NCBI RefSeq assembly: GCF_002161065.1
Contig: NZ_NFLV01000004.1
Location: 160,640-224,639 of the forward strand
Direction of reading: 5' to 3'
Length of the DNA: 64,000 nucleotides
From: Eubacterium sp. An11
Lineage (GTDB): Bacteria; Bacillota; Clostridia; Lachnospirales; Lachnospiraceae
Shown: positions 55,435-64,000 of the stretch, piece after piece
Position numbering within the stretch: position 1 is the stretch's first letter
Layout of the letters: each line of letters opens with the position of its first letter
Notes under the pieces: generated by a model
Told to the model about the DNA's origin: nothing
The model's input: only the letters and a program-made list of their open reading frames with translations
Database searches by the model: none
Translations under genes and position numbers: made by a program

Positions 55435-57436
55435 CATACCCCGCAAAGGCTTCCTCATATTCCTGCCATTTTTCGTACCAGAGCAGGCAGGCTTCCGTGT
55501 ACGTTTGCTGTAATCTATCATATTTTTCCTGCCAGCGGCGGCGGGCCTGCATCCGGGCTGCAAGGATTTCCATGGCGGGTGCATATTGCGGCAGCGTTTC
55601 CATGGCGGTCTCGCATCCCGGCGGCGTTTCCATGGCTGCGGTCTGTTTTGGTGCTCCGGAGGCGCCTTCCTGCGTGTCCGATTCTCCATCCAACGAGTCC
55701 GGCAGCGGCTCTTCCAGAAAACGCTCCAGGGCAGCCGCAGCTTTCGTCAGCTGCTCTCCTGCCAGGGTCAGCTGCCAGTCGGTGTAGGACTGTTCTGTGG
55801 AAAAGCGGGCGCTCTGCATCCGGGTTTTCTCCGGCACTTCTTTTAGTCCATCGATGAGGCGGGTATTCTCCACCGCCACGGCGTCCGCGCCGGCCCAGCC
55901 GTATTCCTGTTTTTTCCGCAAATGTTCCACATAGTGGCCGTATCCAAAAGGATACCAGGTCACGCCATCCGCCCCGAAAATCAACAGGGCATCGGCCACC
56001 TCTTTGATAAAATACCGGTCATGGGAAATGAAGAGCATGGTTCCCGTGTAAGCCTGAAAAGCAGATTCCAGCGTTTCCTTTGCCGGAATATCCATGTGAT
56101 TGGTGGGTTCGTCCAACAGCAGCAGGTTGGGACGGCTTTCCAGGATTTCCGCCAGGACCAGACGGCTTTTTTCCCCGCCGGATAAATCATCGACTTTTTC
56201 CCCTGTGTCCGCACCCCGGAAGAGATAGTTCCCCAGGATCGTCTTTACCTCCTTGATGGTGAGAGCCGGGTGCCGGTCATGGAAATGATCAAAGACTCGT
56301 TTTTCGGAGTGCAGCTCAGCGCTGTGCTGGTCAAAATATCCGATCTCCACATGGTTTCCCAGCTGTATGGTACCGGAAAGAGCCGGGATCTGTCCCAATA
56401 TCGTTTTTAAAAATGTGGTTTTACCCGTTCCGTTGGCTCCGATGATGCCGATTTTCTGCCCCCGGCGGACCCGCAGGCTGATTTCCTGGAGACAATGTTC
56501 ATCCGTGTGATATCCGATGCGCAGTTTGTCGGCATCCAGCACCCACTTGCTGCCCGGCACCCGCGGTGTGATGGCCTCTGTGAAAATGTGCGAACGATCC
56601 TCAGAGGGCCGCTCAATTTTCTCCATCCGCTCCAGCACTTTTTTCTTGGAACGGGCCATGGCTGCTTTTTTTGGTTTGTGCTTAAACTTTTCGATGAGAG
56701 CGGTGAGACGTTCGATCTCCTGCTGCTGCGCCAGATAACTTTTCATTTGGTTCTGCCTCTGCTTCTCCCTCTGCCGCCTGTACTCGCTGTAATTCCCTGC
56801 GTAGCGGGTCAGCCGGCCGCCGGCCAGTTCATAGACCACGTCGGCCACCGAATCCAGGAAAAACCGGTCGTGGGATACAATCACCGCCGCCCGGTCATAA
56901 TCCCGGATGTATTCTTCCAGCCATTGTACCGCCTGCATGTCAAGATGGTTGGTCGGCTCATCCAGCAGCAAAACATCCGGTCTGGCAAGAAGAAGCCTTA
57001 TCATGGCAATTTTCGTCTGTTCGCCGCCGGAGAAATCCCCCAGCCTCTTCTTTTTCTCTTCTTTGTCAAAACCAAATCCGGTAAAAATCCGGTCATACTC
57101 CTTCTCAAAATCATACCGTTCTTTGGAGTACGGATCGTCAGAAGGGCAAAACTCCAGCAGAAGTTCTTCCACCGTCCGGTCCTTTTCCTCCGGCTGTGTG
57201 GTCTGGCGAAGCATTCCCACTGTCGTATTTCTGGCAGAAAAAATGCCGGGGTCAAACCGTTTATCATCTCTGTCCAAAGACAGTTCCCCGGCAATCAACT
57301 TGAGAAGCGTGGTCTTTCCCGCGCCGTTTTTACCTACCAGGGCAATTTTTTCACTGCCCCGGATTTCAAAATCAATATGGTCAAGCACGGTCTCTCCCTG
57401 CAGAGAAACCGTACCATTTTTTATCTGATATCGCAT
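55424..57436 (-). CDS. ABC-F family ATPase
   Basis: 670 aa with two ABC domains and no membrane helices: Walker A IALVGKNGAGKTTLLKLIAG (about 32-51) and IGIIGANGTGKTTFLKTI (about 330), signatures FSGGEQTKIAMIRLLLARPD and LSGGEKSRLVLAEILESRPN, Walker B LLLDEPTNHLD and LLLDEPTNHMD, and a charged linker of about 80 residues. ABC-F proteins act on the ribosome as translation factors or antibiotic-resistance proteins. The C-terminal extension (about 535-670) is long, with repeated AMETxP segments and a final coiled-coil-like part. Start at 57436 (MRYQIKNGTVSL), GGGAGG upstream. Confidence 0.92.
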   Translation of the reverse strand: MRYQIKNGTVSLQGETVLDHIDFEIRGSEKIALVGKNGAGKTTLLKLIAGELSLDRDDKRFDPGIFSARNTTVGMLRQTTQPEEKDRTVEELLLEFCPSDDPYSKERYDFEKEYDRIFTGFGFDKEEKKKRLGDFSGGEQTKIAMIRLLLARPDVLLLDEPTNHLDMQAVQWLEEYIRDYDRAAVIVSHDRFFLDSVADVVYELAGGRLTRYAGNYSEYRRQREKQRQNQMKSYLAQQQEIERLTALIEKFKHKPKKAAMARSKKKVLERMEKIERPSEDRSHIFTEAITPRVPGSKWVLDADKLRIGYHTDEHCLQEISLRVRRGQKIGIIGANGTGKTTFLKTILGQIPALSGTIQLGNHVEIGYFDQHSAELHSEKRVFDHFHDRHPALTIKEVKTILGNYLFRGADTGEKVDDLSGGEKSRLVLAEILESRPNLLLLDEPTNHMDIPAKETLESAFQAYTGTMLFISHDRYFIKEVADALLIFGADGVTWYPFGYGHYVEHLRKKQEYGWAGADAVAVENTRLIDGLKEVPEKTRMQSARFSTEQSYTDWQLTLAGEQLTKAAAALERFLEEPLPDSLDGESDTQEGASGAPKQTAAMETPPGCETAMETLPQYAPAMEILAARMQARRRWQEKYDRLQQTYTEACLLWYEKWQEYEEAFAGYGDL

Positions 57437-57505
57437 GATCTTTTTTCCTCCCGGCACTCTGGTGCCGATATACTATAGAGCCTGCCGGATACTGCGCCCA
57501 TCCCC

Positions 57506-58441
57506 TCACTTTCTGGCGCACTCTTTGTCGCGTCCAGTGAGAATCCGGATACCGTGGTCCAGCTGGTCAAGAACCAGATCAAGACATTCTTTCACGGCCT
57601 TCGGACTGCCCGGCAGATTGACGATGAGGGTCTTATGGCGGATCACAGAAGCTTCCCGGGAGAGCATGGCTCTCCTTGTAATCTGCATGGAGCCCGCGCG
57701 GATGGCCTCAGCAATGCCTGGCGCATTCCGCGTGGCCACCGCCAAAGTAGCCTCCGGGGTACAGTCCCTCTCTGAGAATCCGGTACCGCCGGTGGTGAGA
57801 ATCAAATTCACCTGCCGCTGATCAGAAAGACGAATGAGCTGCGCCTTTATTTTTTCCATATCATCAGGAAGGAGAAGGGTTTCAATGACCTTGTACCCTG
57901 CCTTCTGCAGCTCTTCCACGATGACCGGTCCGCTTTTATCTTCCCGCTGCCCGGCGGCGCCTTTATCGCTTAAAGTGATGACCGCCGCCGTGAGCTGCCG
58001 GTCCGGATCTTCCGGCAGCAAAAGGATCTCATCGCCCACCCGGATGCGGCCGGGCTTTCGCACCTCGGCAAAAACGCCTTCTCTTGGCATAATACAGTCA
58101 CCCATGGTCTGATAGATGGCGCAGTGGCTGTGACATTCTTTTCCAATCTGCGTCATCTCCAGCTCCGCGTCACCGATGCGGAAACGGCTTCCCACCGGAA
58201 GGCTGGAAAAATCAAATCCTTCCACGATGAGATTCTCTCCAAAAGCCCCGAAATCCACATCGGCTCCTTTTTCCCTGAATTCTTTGATCTTTTCCAGAGA
58301 AAGAAGGCTCACCTGCCGGTGCCAGTTTCCACCGTGGGCGTCGCCCTCAATCCCCCAGTTCCTTTTTAATTTTGCCTCTGGCACTTCTGTCTTTCGTGTG
58401 CCCCGGCGTTCACTGATACATATTCCTCTGATAATTCCCAT
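57506..58441 (-). CDS. MOSC domain-MoaB/MogA fusion protein
   Basis: 311 aa. Residues 1-145 are a MOSC domain (EAKLKRNWGIEGDAHGG, FGAFGENLIVEGFDFSSLPV, IGKECHSHCAIYQTMGDC with the sulfur-carrying Cys region). Residues about 150-305 are a MoaB/MogA molybdopterin adenylyltransferase (AVITLSDKGAAGQREDKSGP, LILTTGGTGFSERDCTPEAT, LIVNLPGSPKAVKECLD). The fusion would link cofactor adenylation to sulfur or cofactor handling. AGGGAGG precedes the ATG. It is the last gene of the molybdenum cofactor cluster, 13 bases after moaA. Confidence 0.92.
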   Translation of the reverse strand: MGIIRGICISERRGTRKTEVPEAKLKRNWGIEGDAHGGNWHRQVSLLSLEKIKEFREKGADVDFGAFGENLIVEGFDFSSLPVGSRFRIGDAELEMTQIGKECHSHCAIYQTMGDCIMPREGVFAEVRKPGRIRVGDEILLLPEDPDRQLTAAVITLSDKGAAGQREDKSGPVIVEELQKAGYKVIETLLLPDDMEKIKAQLIRLSDQRQVNLILTTGGTGFSERDCTPEATLAVATRNAPGIAEAIRAGSMQITRRAMLSREASVIRHKTLIVNLPGSPKAVKECLDLVLDQLDHGIRILTGRDKECARK

Positions 58442-58454
58442 ATTTTCCTCCCTG

Positions 58455-59456
58455 CTAACCACCGATGGAGATCATCTTTTTATCTTCCGTAATCTCATCG
58501 TCATGTTCAAAACAATGGGCCTGCGGTTTCTCATAAATGGCTTTCTGTAAAAGCATTCTCAAAAACTGCCGGCCGCCTGTCTTTTCCTCCTTCTCCGTTG
58601 CCGCCCCCGGCTGGCTGCGAAGCGCCTGGCGAAGGTCGATGGAGGTTCCGTAGCACAGACAGGGCTTGATCTCCCCCTGGGCGCTCATGCGGATCCGGTT
58701 GCACCGGGTACAAAACTTGCCATGCATGGCGCTGATGAAGCCCACACTGCCGGTAAAACCGGGAATGCTGTAGTAGCGGGCCGGGCCGTTGCCGTGTACG
58801 GACAAATCTTCCTGTATCCGGGGATACTGCTGTCTGATCTTTTCCAGAAGCGCTTCATTGGAAACGCCGGTAAAATCCCTCCCGGCTCCAATGGGCATGA
58901 TCTCAATAAACCGGATATCCACCGGATGATTCCTGGCATACTCCAGAATCTTTTCCCATTCATTTTCATTGACGCTCTCCAGAAGAACCGTATTGATCTT
59001 GACCTGCAGGCCGGCGTTTACCGCCGCCTCAATGCCTTCCATGACCTGTGGAAATGCGTCCTTTCCGGTTATCCTCTCATAAAGCCCCCGGTCCATGGTA
59101 TCCAGACTCACGTTGACACTTTTTAAGCCATTTTCCATCAACGCCGAAAGATGTTCCTTTAAGAGAACTCCGTTGGTGGTGAGGGTCACGCTCCCGATGC
59201 CCGGAATCTCCCGGAGCATACCGATGAGCGCAGGCGCACCTCTCCGCACCAGCGGCTCCCCGCCGGTCACTTTGATTTTCCGGATACCCAGGGAAGCGGC
59301 TTCCGTACAGACCTGCACGATTTCCTCAAACGTGAGAAGGTGAGACATGGGTACAAGTTCCACCCCTTCCGGCATACAGTACCGGCACCGGAGATTGCAT
59401 TTATCCGTAATGGAAATGCGCATATAATCAATCTCTCTGTTAAACTGGTCTTTCAT
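58455..59456 (-). CDS. moaA: GTP 3',8-cyclase
   Basis: 333-aa radical SAM enzyme that makes the first molybdopterin precursor from GTP. N-terminal cluster motif ISITDKCNLRCRYCMPEGVE (Cys about 17, 21, 24), KVTGGEPLVRRG, and C-terminal cluster HGKFCTRCNRIRMSAQGEIK continuing to PCL. It ends in ISIGG: the terminal Gly-Gly required for MoaA activity is intact. AAAGGAGAGG precedes the ATG at 59456. There is an extra loop (about 300-320, GAATEKEEKTGGRQF). Partner moaC lies 66 bases upstream. Confidence 0.97.
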   Translation of the reverse strand: MKDQFNREIDYMRISITDKCNLRCRYCMPEGVELVPMSHLLTFEEIVQVCTEAASLGIRKIKVTGGEPLVRRGAPALIGMLREIPGIGSVTLTTNGVLLKEHLSALMENGLKSVNVSLDTMDRGLYERITGKDAFPQVMEGIEAAVNAGLQVKINTVLLESVNENEWEKILEYARNHPVDIRFIEIMPIGAGRDFTGVSNEALLEKIRQQYPRIQEDLSVHGNGPARYYSIPGFTGSVGFISAMHGKFCTRCNRIRMSAQGEIKPCLCYGTSIDLRQALRSQPGAATEKEEKTGGRQFLRMLLQKAIYEKPQAHCFEHDDEITEDKKMISIGG

Positions 59457-59522
59457 ATCCTCTCCTTTTCCTCTCACATACCTTTTCCTGACATACTCCT
59501 GACCGCCACCGGGCATTTTTTC

Positions 59523-59993
59523 TCAATAAGAAAAATCCCCGCTCTTACCGCCGGTTTTTGTACACAGGTGAATACTGTGCATTTCCATCCGCTTATCAAT
59601 GGCTTTACACATATCATAAATGGTCAGCAGCGCAATCTGCACTCCCGTGAGGGCCTCCATCTCCACACCGGTCCTGCCAGTGGTCTTCACCCGGCAGAAG
59701 GCGGTGATCTCGTGCTTTTCTTCGTTGCTCTCAAAATCTATCTTCACACTGGTAATCTGCAGCAGATGACAAAGAGGGATCAGTTCAGAGGTCTTCTTCG
59801 CCCCCATGATCCCGGCGATGCGCGCCGTCCCCAGGACGTCGCCCTTTGCCATCTGCCCTTCCATCACCTTCCGGAAACATTCCCCGTTCATGCGTATGAT
59901 CCCCTGGGCCGCTGCTTCCCGTTCCGTTTCCTTTTTTTCGCTCACATCCACCATCACGGCATTGCCGTCGGCGTCAAAATGACTGAATTCCAT
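59523..59993 (-). CDS. moaC: cyclic pyranopterin monophosphate synthase
   Basis: 156 aa, full-length MoaC, which converts the MoaA product to cyclic pyranopterin monophosphate. Visible: [51 protein letters not shown] (conserved His), [20 protein letters not shown] and the catalytic Lys-Asp region [11 protein letters not shown]. Start at 59993 ([16 protein letters not shown]); the upstream in-frame ATG would add 28 residues not seen in the family. AAAGGATAGACGG precedes the start. Confidence 0.97.
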   Translation of the reverse strand: MEFSHFDADGNAVMVDVSEKKETEREAAAQGIIRMNGECFRKVMEGQMAKGDVLGTARIAGIMGAKKTSELIPLCHLLQITSVKIDFESNEEKHEITAFCRVKTTGRTGVEMEALTGVQIALLTIYDMCKAIDKRMEMHSIHLCTKTGGKSGDFSY

Positions 59994-60097
59994 ATTTCCG
60001 TCTATCCTTTCCCGATTTTTCCCTGCTGCAAAAACTGCTGCCTTTCCAAAAAATGACCGCCGGGACAGTCCGCACACGCCCTGCGGCCAACTTGTCT

Positions 60098-61117
60098 CTA
60101 TTTGCCAAATCCACAGTTCGGGAAGGTGCAGATCTCACAATTTAAACACAGGCCGCCCTGCCCCAGCGCCGCCAGCTCATCGGCCGTCACCGGATCATCC
60201 GCCATGAGCCTTGGCAGGATCAGATCAAAGATGGTCCGCTTTGCGTACATGACGCAGCCCGGCAGGCCCACCACCGGAATAGTTTCATTATAATAACTGA
60301 GCAGGAACATGGCTCCCGGCAGCACCGGAGCTCCGTAGGACACAATCTCTGCCCCGGTATTTTTGATGGCAAGCGGCGTCCGGTCATCGGGATCCACACT
60401 CATACCGCCGGTACATATGACCATATCCGCTCCGTTTTCGATGTGCGTGAGAATCGCCTTCGTAATCATCTCATGGTCATCATCGCAGAGAATCTGTCCG
60501 ATCACTTCTGTGTCAAATTCCGCCAGCTTCTCATAAATGACCGGCGTAAATTCATCCTTGATCCGGTGATGGTACACCTCGCTTCCGGTGGTCACAATGC
60601 CCACTTTCTTATGCACAAAAGGCAAAAGCTTCAGGATAGACTCCGCCCCGCACATTTCTCTGGCTCTCTCCATCTTTTCTTTCTCAATGACCAGAGGGAT
60701 AATCCGGGTGCCCGCCAGTTTATCTCCTTTATGAACAGCAAAATTTCCATGACGGGAAGCGATCATCAGCTGTCCCATGCCATTGATCAGGCGCATTTTG
60801 GCGTCGTCCACCTTCAGCAGTCCGTCGATATCCGCCACCAATTCAATCTTTCCCTCTTTTACCGGAGTCGGATGCATATAGTCTCCCCGGCATATTTCAT
60901 AAAGGATCTGCGCCGCATCATTTTCATGGAGCATATTTTCGTCATTCTCCCAGATATAAACATTTTCCTTTCCCACACTCAAGAGAACCGGAATATCTTC
61001 TTCCCGGATCACATGTCCCTTTCGGAATACAGCGTCCTTCGTGACTCCTTTGATAATCTGTGTGATATCGTGGCACAAAACCTGTCCCACCGCATCTTCT
61101 GTCCGCATCAGTTTCAT
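60098..61117 (-). CDS. MoeA-like molybdopterin-binding protein with C-terminal Cys motif
   Basis: 339 aa of the MoCF-biosynthesis family, associated with selenium-dependent molybdenum hydroxylases. [20 protein letters not shown] (start), [20 protein letters not shown] (about 173-192), [17 protein letters not shown] (about 232-248) and [20 protein letters not shown] give the molybdopterin-binding site. The C terminus ends [17 protein letters not shown] with four Cys, possibly a metal or cluster site not found in E. coli MoeA. It may insert or adenylate the cofactor. The start overlaps the xdhC-like stop by 4 bases. Confidence 0.85.
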   Translation of the reverse strand: MKLMRTEDAVGQVLCHDITQIIKGVTKDAVFRKGHVIREEDIPVLLSVGKENVYIWENDENMLHENDAAQILYEICRGDYMHPTPVKEGKIELVADIDGLLKVDDAKMRLINGMGQLMIASRHGNFAVHKGDKLAGTRIIPLVIEKEKMERAREMCGAESILKLLPFVHKKVGIVTTGSEVYHHRIKDEFTPVIYEKLAEFDTEVIGQILCDDDHEMITKAILTHIENGADMVICTGGMSVDPDDRTPLAIKNTGAEIVSYGAPVLPGAMFLLSYYNETIPVVGLPGCVMYAKRTIFDLILPRLMADDPVTADELAALGQGGLCLNCEICTFPNCGFGK

Positions 61118-62181
61118 TCTGTTTCTTTCTCCTGTCTATGATTCTTTTTATGTTGTATTTTATCATCCTTTTGGACATCGCCGTTCAGATCCTCAATAAG
61201 CACATCCATGGTGCCGCCGCAGGCCATGCCGTCCCGGGCCGCCACATCGGCGTCCATGGCAAAAGGAAAGAGGCAGGATTTTCCGGTGCCAGCCATGGCT
61301 GCTGCCTTTCTGATCACCCGGCTTTCTCCCAGACCTCCTCCGATGGTGCCCCGGATGGTCCCGTCAGACAAAACCAGCATCTTGGCGCCTTCCTTTCTCG
61401 GCGTGGAACCGGAAGCCCGGACGATGGTCGCCACTGCCGCCGGTTCCCGGCAGGCGGCGATCTCCTCTATCACTGAAGGATCCAGGTCCGTCTGAATCAC
61501 ATCCTGCCGCCGTTCGGTCCGTTTTACAAGGATCAGCTCAGCCAGAATGGAGACGGCGATTTCTTCCGGCGTCACCGCCCCGATCGCAAGTCCGATGGGG
61601 GTATGCACAAAATCCAGCCGTTCTTTCGGCACTCCCTCCTTCTCAAACATGGCAAACTGCGCCTGTACCCGTCTTCTGGAGCCAATCATCCCCAGATATC
61701 CCGGCAGCTCCCGGCTTAAAAGATATCGCAGGCAGTCACCGTCGCTGCTGTGGCCTCTGGTCACAATGACCACATAATCGCCGCCATTCACATGCAGCCC
61801 GGGCAGCACTTTCATAAAAGGCGCGCAGATAACCCTCTCTGCATCCGGAAACCGTTCCCCGCTGGCAAACTCTTCCCTCTCATCAATGACCCAGGGCGTA
61901 AAACCAGTCTTGGCCGCAAAGGCGCAGAGAGTTTTTGAAATATGTCCTCCTCCGAGGATAATGAGCCTCTCCTTCGGCCCGGCCGGCTCAAAAATCCGCA
62001 CTTCCGTCTCATTTTCTTCCATAACAGGAACAGGGGAGAAAGATTGATCTCTCCCCTTCACAATATATTTTCTGCTGACAGCGGCCCCTTCCCCGTCATT
62101 CTTTTGAAGGACTGTCACCAGATTACAGGTTTCCCCCGCGCGAAGAAACTCCGCCAGAGTATTATAACAATCTCGTATCAT
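61114..62181 (-). CDS. XdhC/CoxI-family maturation protein, permuted domain order
   Basis: 355 aa. First half (about 60-235): Rossmann domain RLIILGGGHISKTLCAFAAK, VIVTRGHSSDGDCLRYLL and GYLGMIGSRRRVQAQF. Second half (about 245-340): XdhC_CoxI domain with AAVATIVRASGSTPRKEGAK and GTIRGTIGGGLGE. Ordinary XdhC has these domains in the opposite order. XdhC binds the molybdenum cofactor and passes it, sulfurated, to xanthine-dehydrogenase-type hydroxylases. Start at 62181 chosen for AAAAGG upstream, moderate confidence. First gene of the cofactor cluster; no hydroxylase is in the window. Confidence 0.85.
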   Translation of the reverse strand: MIRDCYNTLAEFLRAGETCNLVTVLQKNDGEGAAVSRKYIVKGRDQSFSPVPVMEENETEVRIFEPAGPKERLIILGGGHISKTLCAFAAKTGFTPWVIDEREEFASGERFPDAERVICAPFMKVLPGLHVNGGDYVVIVTRGHSSDGDCLRYLLSRELPGYLGMIGSRRRVQAQFAMFEKEGVPKERLDFVHTPIGLAIGAVTPEEIAVSILAELILVKRTERRQDVIQTDLDPSVIEEIAACREPAAVATIVRASGSTPRKEGAKMLVLSDGTIRGTIGGGLGESRVIRKAAAMAGTGKSCLFPFAMDADVAARDGMACGGTMDVLIEDLNGDVQKDDKIQHKKNHRQEKETE

Positions 62182-62294
62182 ATGTTCTGCCTTTTCTCTG
62201 ATTTTTTGTCCGGCCCGACACACGGCCGTCCCATAGAAACATTGTACTTCCTCCGGCACTTTCCGTCAAATACATCTTTCTCCTGCATCGCCAA

Positions 62295-62330
62295 AGAAGG
62301 CAGGGATTTTTAACCATATCCCTGCCTTCT
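62295..62330 (-). terminator. terminator of the sigma/anti-sigma operon
   Basis: Perfect 13-bp stem AGAAGGCAGGGAT/ATCCCTGCCTTCT with a 10-base loop; minus-strand tail TTCTTTGG is a weak U-tract. Confidence 0.65.
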
Positions 62331-62401
62331 ATCTGATCTTTTATTCTGTATTTCGTTTTCCGGTCGTTTATTCCCGTTCTGTCTGCGTCTTTCTGTGTAT
62401 T

Positions 62402-63190
62402 TTATCCCTGGATCATTTTTCCCGCCATGGAAAGCATATCCTGCGGGCTGATGTCAATATCAAATCCCTGAATCATATAAGAGATGCCGTCTTTTTCCCA
62501 CTGTACAGAAGAAGATTCCCGGACCTCCACCTTATCATTTCCATAAGAAATGAAATAATCACCGGCAGCTTCCATGGCTTTATCTTCCTCGGTCTCCTGA
62601 TAATCCGCCGGCACAAATTTATAGGTGTTTTGGAAATATTCCACGGTGATGCCGTCGTATTCCGCTGTGAAATCCGCCGTCTGATCATCCCTCATCCGGT
62701 CATCCGCCGCGTGCATGCTGCAGTTTAATTCATGACCTGCCGCATTCTCATAAATGACCCCAAGCTCTTTTACTTTGAACATTTTATTGCCGTCCGCATC
62801 CAGTGCGTTAAATGAACTGGTATCGATTTCTTTATAATGATAACCATTGGAAAAATTTTTCACTGCATCGGTCTTGATTCCTACTTTTTTCTCCATTTTG
62901 TCAAGATCGCTCCACTGGGTGGAAGCCGCATAATCCGCAGCGCCGGTGCTTGACACATAACTGCTCACTGCCTTTCCTCCCGCGAAGATTCCTGCCGGAA
63001 TCAGCAGGCAGATACAGGCTGCCGCTGCGATATATCTCTTAAAATGCATTCTCTTTTTCATGGTCGATTCCTCCTGTCTCGCTGTAATCTCCATATCAAT
63101 TCTTGTTTTCAGAAAATCAGAAACTCCGATATGTCCGGTTTCTTTTTTTAATTCTCTGCGGAGCAGACTGTCAAATCTATCCTCTTTCAT
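62402..63190 (-). CDS. membrane-anchored anti-sigma factor-like protein
   Basis: 262 aa. The N-terminal cytoplasmic part (1-50) would bind the sigma factor. One membrane helix (about 51-72, YIAAAACICLLIPAGIFAGG) follows, then an extracytoplasmic domain of about 190 residues that resembles DUF4367/DUF4179-type sensor domains (NALDADGNKMFKVKELGVIY). It is encoded just after the ECF sigma factor and overlaps its end by 14 bases, the usual sigma/anti-sigma arrangement. It would hold the sigma factor until an envelope signal arrives. Assignment rests mainly on context. Confidence 0.75.
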   Translation of the reverse strand: MKEDRFDSLLRRELKKETGHIGVSDFLKTRIDMEITARQEESTMKKRMHFKRYIAAAACICLLIPAGIFAGGKAVSSYVSSTGAADYAASTQWSDLDKMEKKVGIKTDAVKNFSNGYHYKEIDTSSFNALDADGNKMFKVKELGVIYENAAGHELNCSMHAADDRMRDDQTADFTAEYDGITVEYFQNTYKFVPADYQETEEDKAMEAAGDYFISYGNDKVEVRESSSVQWEKDGISYMIQGFDIDISPQDMLSMAGKMIQG

Positions 63191-63782
63191 AAATTACCCT
63201 CCCTGTCTCTTCTTCCCCGGCATCGGACAGCATTTTTTTCAACTGTCTTCTGGCAAAATGCAGCCGGGATTTTACGGTTCCTTCCAGGCAGCCGGTTATT
63301 TTTGCGATTTCGTGTACACTGAGTTCATCATAATAATAAAGAACAATGACCAGCCGATGTTTTTCGGAAAGCCGGCGGATTGCCTTCGTGAGTTCTCCGG
63401 AGAATTCACGGGCAATGGCCTCCTCCAGCGGTTCCCCCGCTGTTTTCCCTGAAAATGTGGTTTCCAGGTACTTCTCTCTTTCCAGATGCAGTTCCATCTG
63501 TTCCTCGGGCATTTCCTTTTTCTGTTTTTTCATCAGTTTCCAGCCGGTACGGACCAGACATTTCAGCATCCACGGACGAAACCGGTTCTCATCTTTCAGC
63601 TCCCGAATATGAAAATAACACTGCACGAAGGTTTCCTGCACAATATCCTCACTGTCCGCCAGATTATGGCACAGCAGCCACGCTGTCCGCATCGCCGTCT
63701 GTTTGTATCGCTGATACATGGCGTCAAAGGCATCTTCATCGCCGTCTTTCCATTTTCTGATCAATTCAACGTCTGTCTCCAT
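63177..63782 (-). CDS. ECF-type RNA polymerase sigma factor
   Basis: 201 aa. Region 2 (about 10-75): EDAFDAMYQRYKQTAMRTAW, then LADSEDIVQETFVQCYFHIR; region 4 (about 130-185): LSEKHRLVIVLYYYDELSVH then EIAKITGCLEGTVKSRLHFAR, a helix-turn-helix typical of sigma-70 family ECF proteins. It directs polymerase to promoters under envelope or stress control. Start at 63782, GGGAGG 8 bases upstream; a GTG 9 bases earlier overlaps that site. Partner anti-sigma gene follows. Upstream bases end at the insertion sequence boundary. Confidence 0.92.
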   Translation of the reverse strand: METDVELIRKWKDGDEDAFDAMYQRYKQTAMRTAWLLCHNLADSEDIVQETFVQCYFHIRELKDENRFRPWMLKCLVRTGWKLMKKQKKEMPEEQMELHLEREKYLETTFSGKTAGEPLEEAIAREFSGELTKAIRRLSEKHRLVIVLYYYDELSVHEIAKITGCLEGTVKSRLHFARRQLKKMLSDAGEEETGRVIYERG

Positions 63783-63896
63783 GCTTACCACCTCCCTGTG
63801 TCTTTTTGACGCGTCTACCTATAAGAGCACGATTCTCCCGATCTGGTTCAAAAATTTTCATAAGAAAAGAGACCCGGTCTTTGATATGCTCCCCTT

Positions 63897-64000
63897 TAGG
63901 TAGACAGTTGAAATAATAAAACTGTTTATCTGGAGGGGAGTTTTATTATGCCTAGAGGAATATTACCAGAAGTGAAGCTACGGGCCGTAAAAGATTACAT
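63897..64000 (+). mobile_element. left end of an insertion sequence (probable IS3-type)
   Basis: From TAGGTAGACAGTT (63897-63909) the character changes, and a gene with a strong GGAGGGG site starts at 63948. Its first 17 residues, MPRGILPEVKLRAVKDY, look like the N terminus of an IS3-family OrfA transposase helix-turn-helix. The window ends before the right terminus, so family and ends are provisional. Confidence 0.5.
63948..64000 (+). CDS. transposase OrfA N-terminal fragment
   Basis: Only 17 codons are inside the window: MPRGILPEVKLRAVKDY. GGAGGGG lies about 8 bases upstream. The E-x-K-x-x-A-V-x-x-Y pattern is the usual first helix of IS3-type OrfA (HTH_Tnp_1-like) proteins, which bind the element ends. 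The gene is cut by the right edge, so its completeness is not known. Confidence 0.55.
   Translation, partial: MPRGILPEVKLRAVKDY

Overview
The window looks like chromosomal DNA of a spore-forming, obligately anaerobic Firmicute, most likely a gut Lachnospiraceae (Clostridium cluster XIVa). The signs are the rubrerythrin and desulfoferrodoxin pair, the large 2-hydroxyacyl-CoA-dehydratase-activase-like protein, GerW and CotJ spore proteins, DUF6465, strong AGGAGG-type ribosome sites with frequent TTG/GTG starts, and moderate GC content. No tRNA, rRNA, CRISPR array or prophage was seen. Most genes lie on the minus strand in short operons separated by strong hairpin terminators.

Layout. 1-3.1 kb: DAK2/YloV (cut by the window edge), Asp23/YloU, a 47-aa membrane protein, rpmB and eno. 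3.4-10.2 kb: GerW and its DUF2953 partner, pyruvate kinase, a rhomboid-like protein lacking the catalytic motifs, CorA, a rubrerythrin with rubredoxin domains at both ends behind a Fur-like box, and a LysM protein. 10.4-14.7 kb: the 1420-aa activase-like protein. 14.8-19.4 kb: araM-araB with a divergent LacI regulator and several palindromic operator candidates. 19.4-25.5 kb: hisH-hisF, DUF6465, a two-component system, a VanZ-like protein and a secreted glucosaminidase. 25.6-29.7 kb: metY, an unknown protein, a chorismate mutase-ACT protein with an eroded prephenate dehydratase domain, and mecA behind a CIRCE-like operator. 29.9-34.3 kb: an autoregulated SorC, FGGY kinase, 2-hydroxyacid dehydrogenase, class II aldolase operon of unknown substrate. 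34.5-41 kb: desulfoferrodoxin, a Na/Ca exchanger, a small alarmone synthetase, a secreted C39-like peptidase, an HExxH protein, and SPFH plus a ribbon-helix-helix protein. 41.2-48.2 kb: cotJC with a fused cotJA-cotJB, a duplicated CmpB membrane protein, proBA and an amino-acid ABC importer. 48.6-57.4 kb: an HPr-like protein without the active His, GH13, HD, HAD and AIM24 proteins, a YolD/Y-family polymerase SOS operon, and ABC-F. 57.5-62.2 kb: molybdenum cofactor genes (xdhC, moeA-like, moaC, moaA, MOSC-MoaB). 62.4-64 kb: an ECF sigma/anti-sigma pair and the start of an insertion sequence.

The least explained parts are the intergenic ones. A stem-rich region at 55219-55434 folds into nested helices whose G-U pairs favour a plus-strand RNA. 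An 81-bp interspersed repeat occurs twice, and a family of GGC-GC-rich long-stem terminators recurs throughout. Several regulatory sites tie adjacent genes to specific regulators: HrcA-like to mecA, LexA to the polymerase, SorC to itself, LacI to araMB, and possibly the ribbon-helix-helix protein to the SPFH operon.
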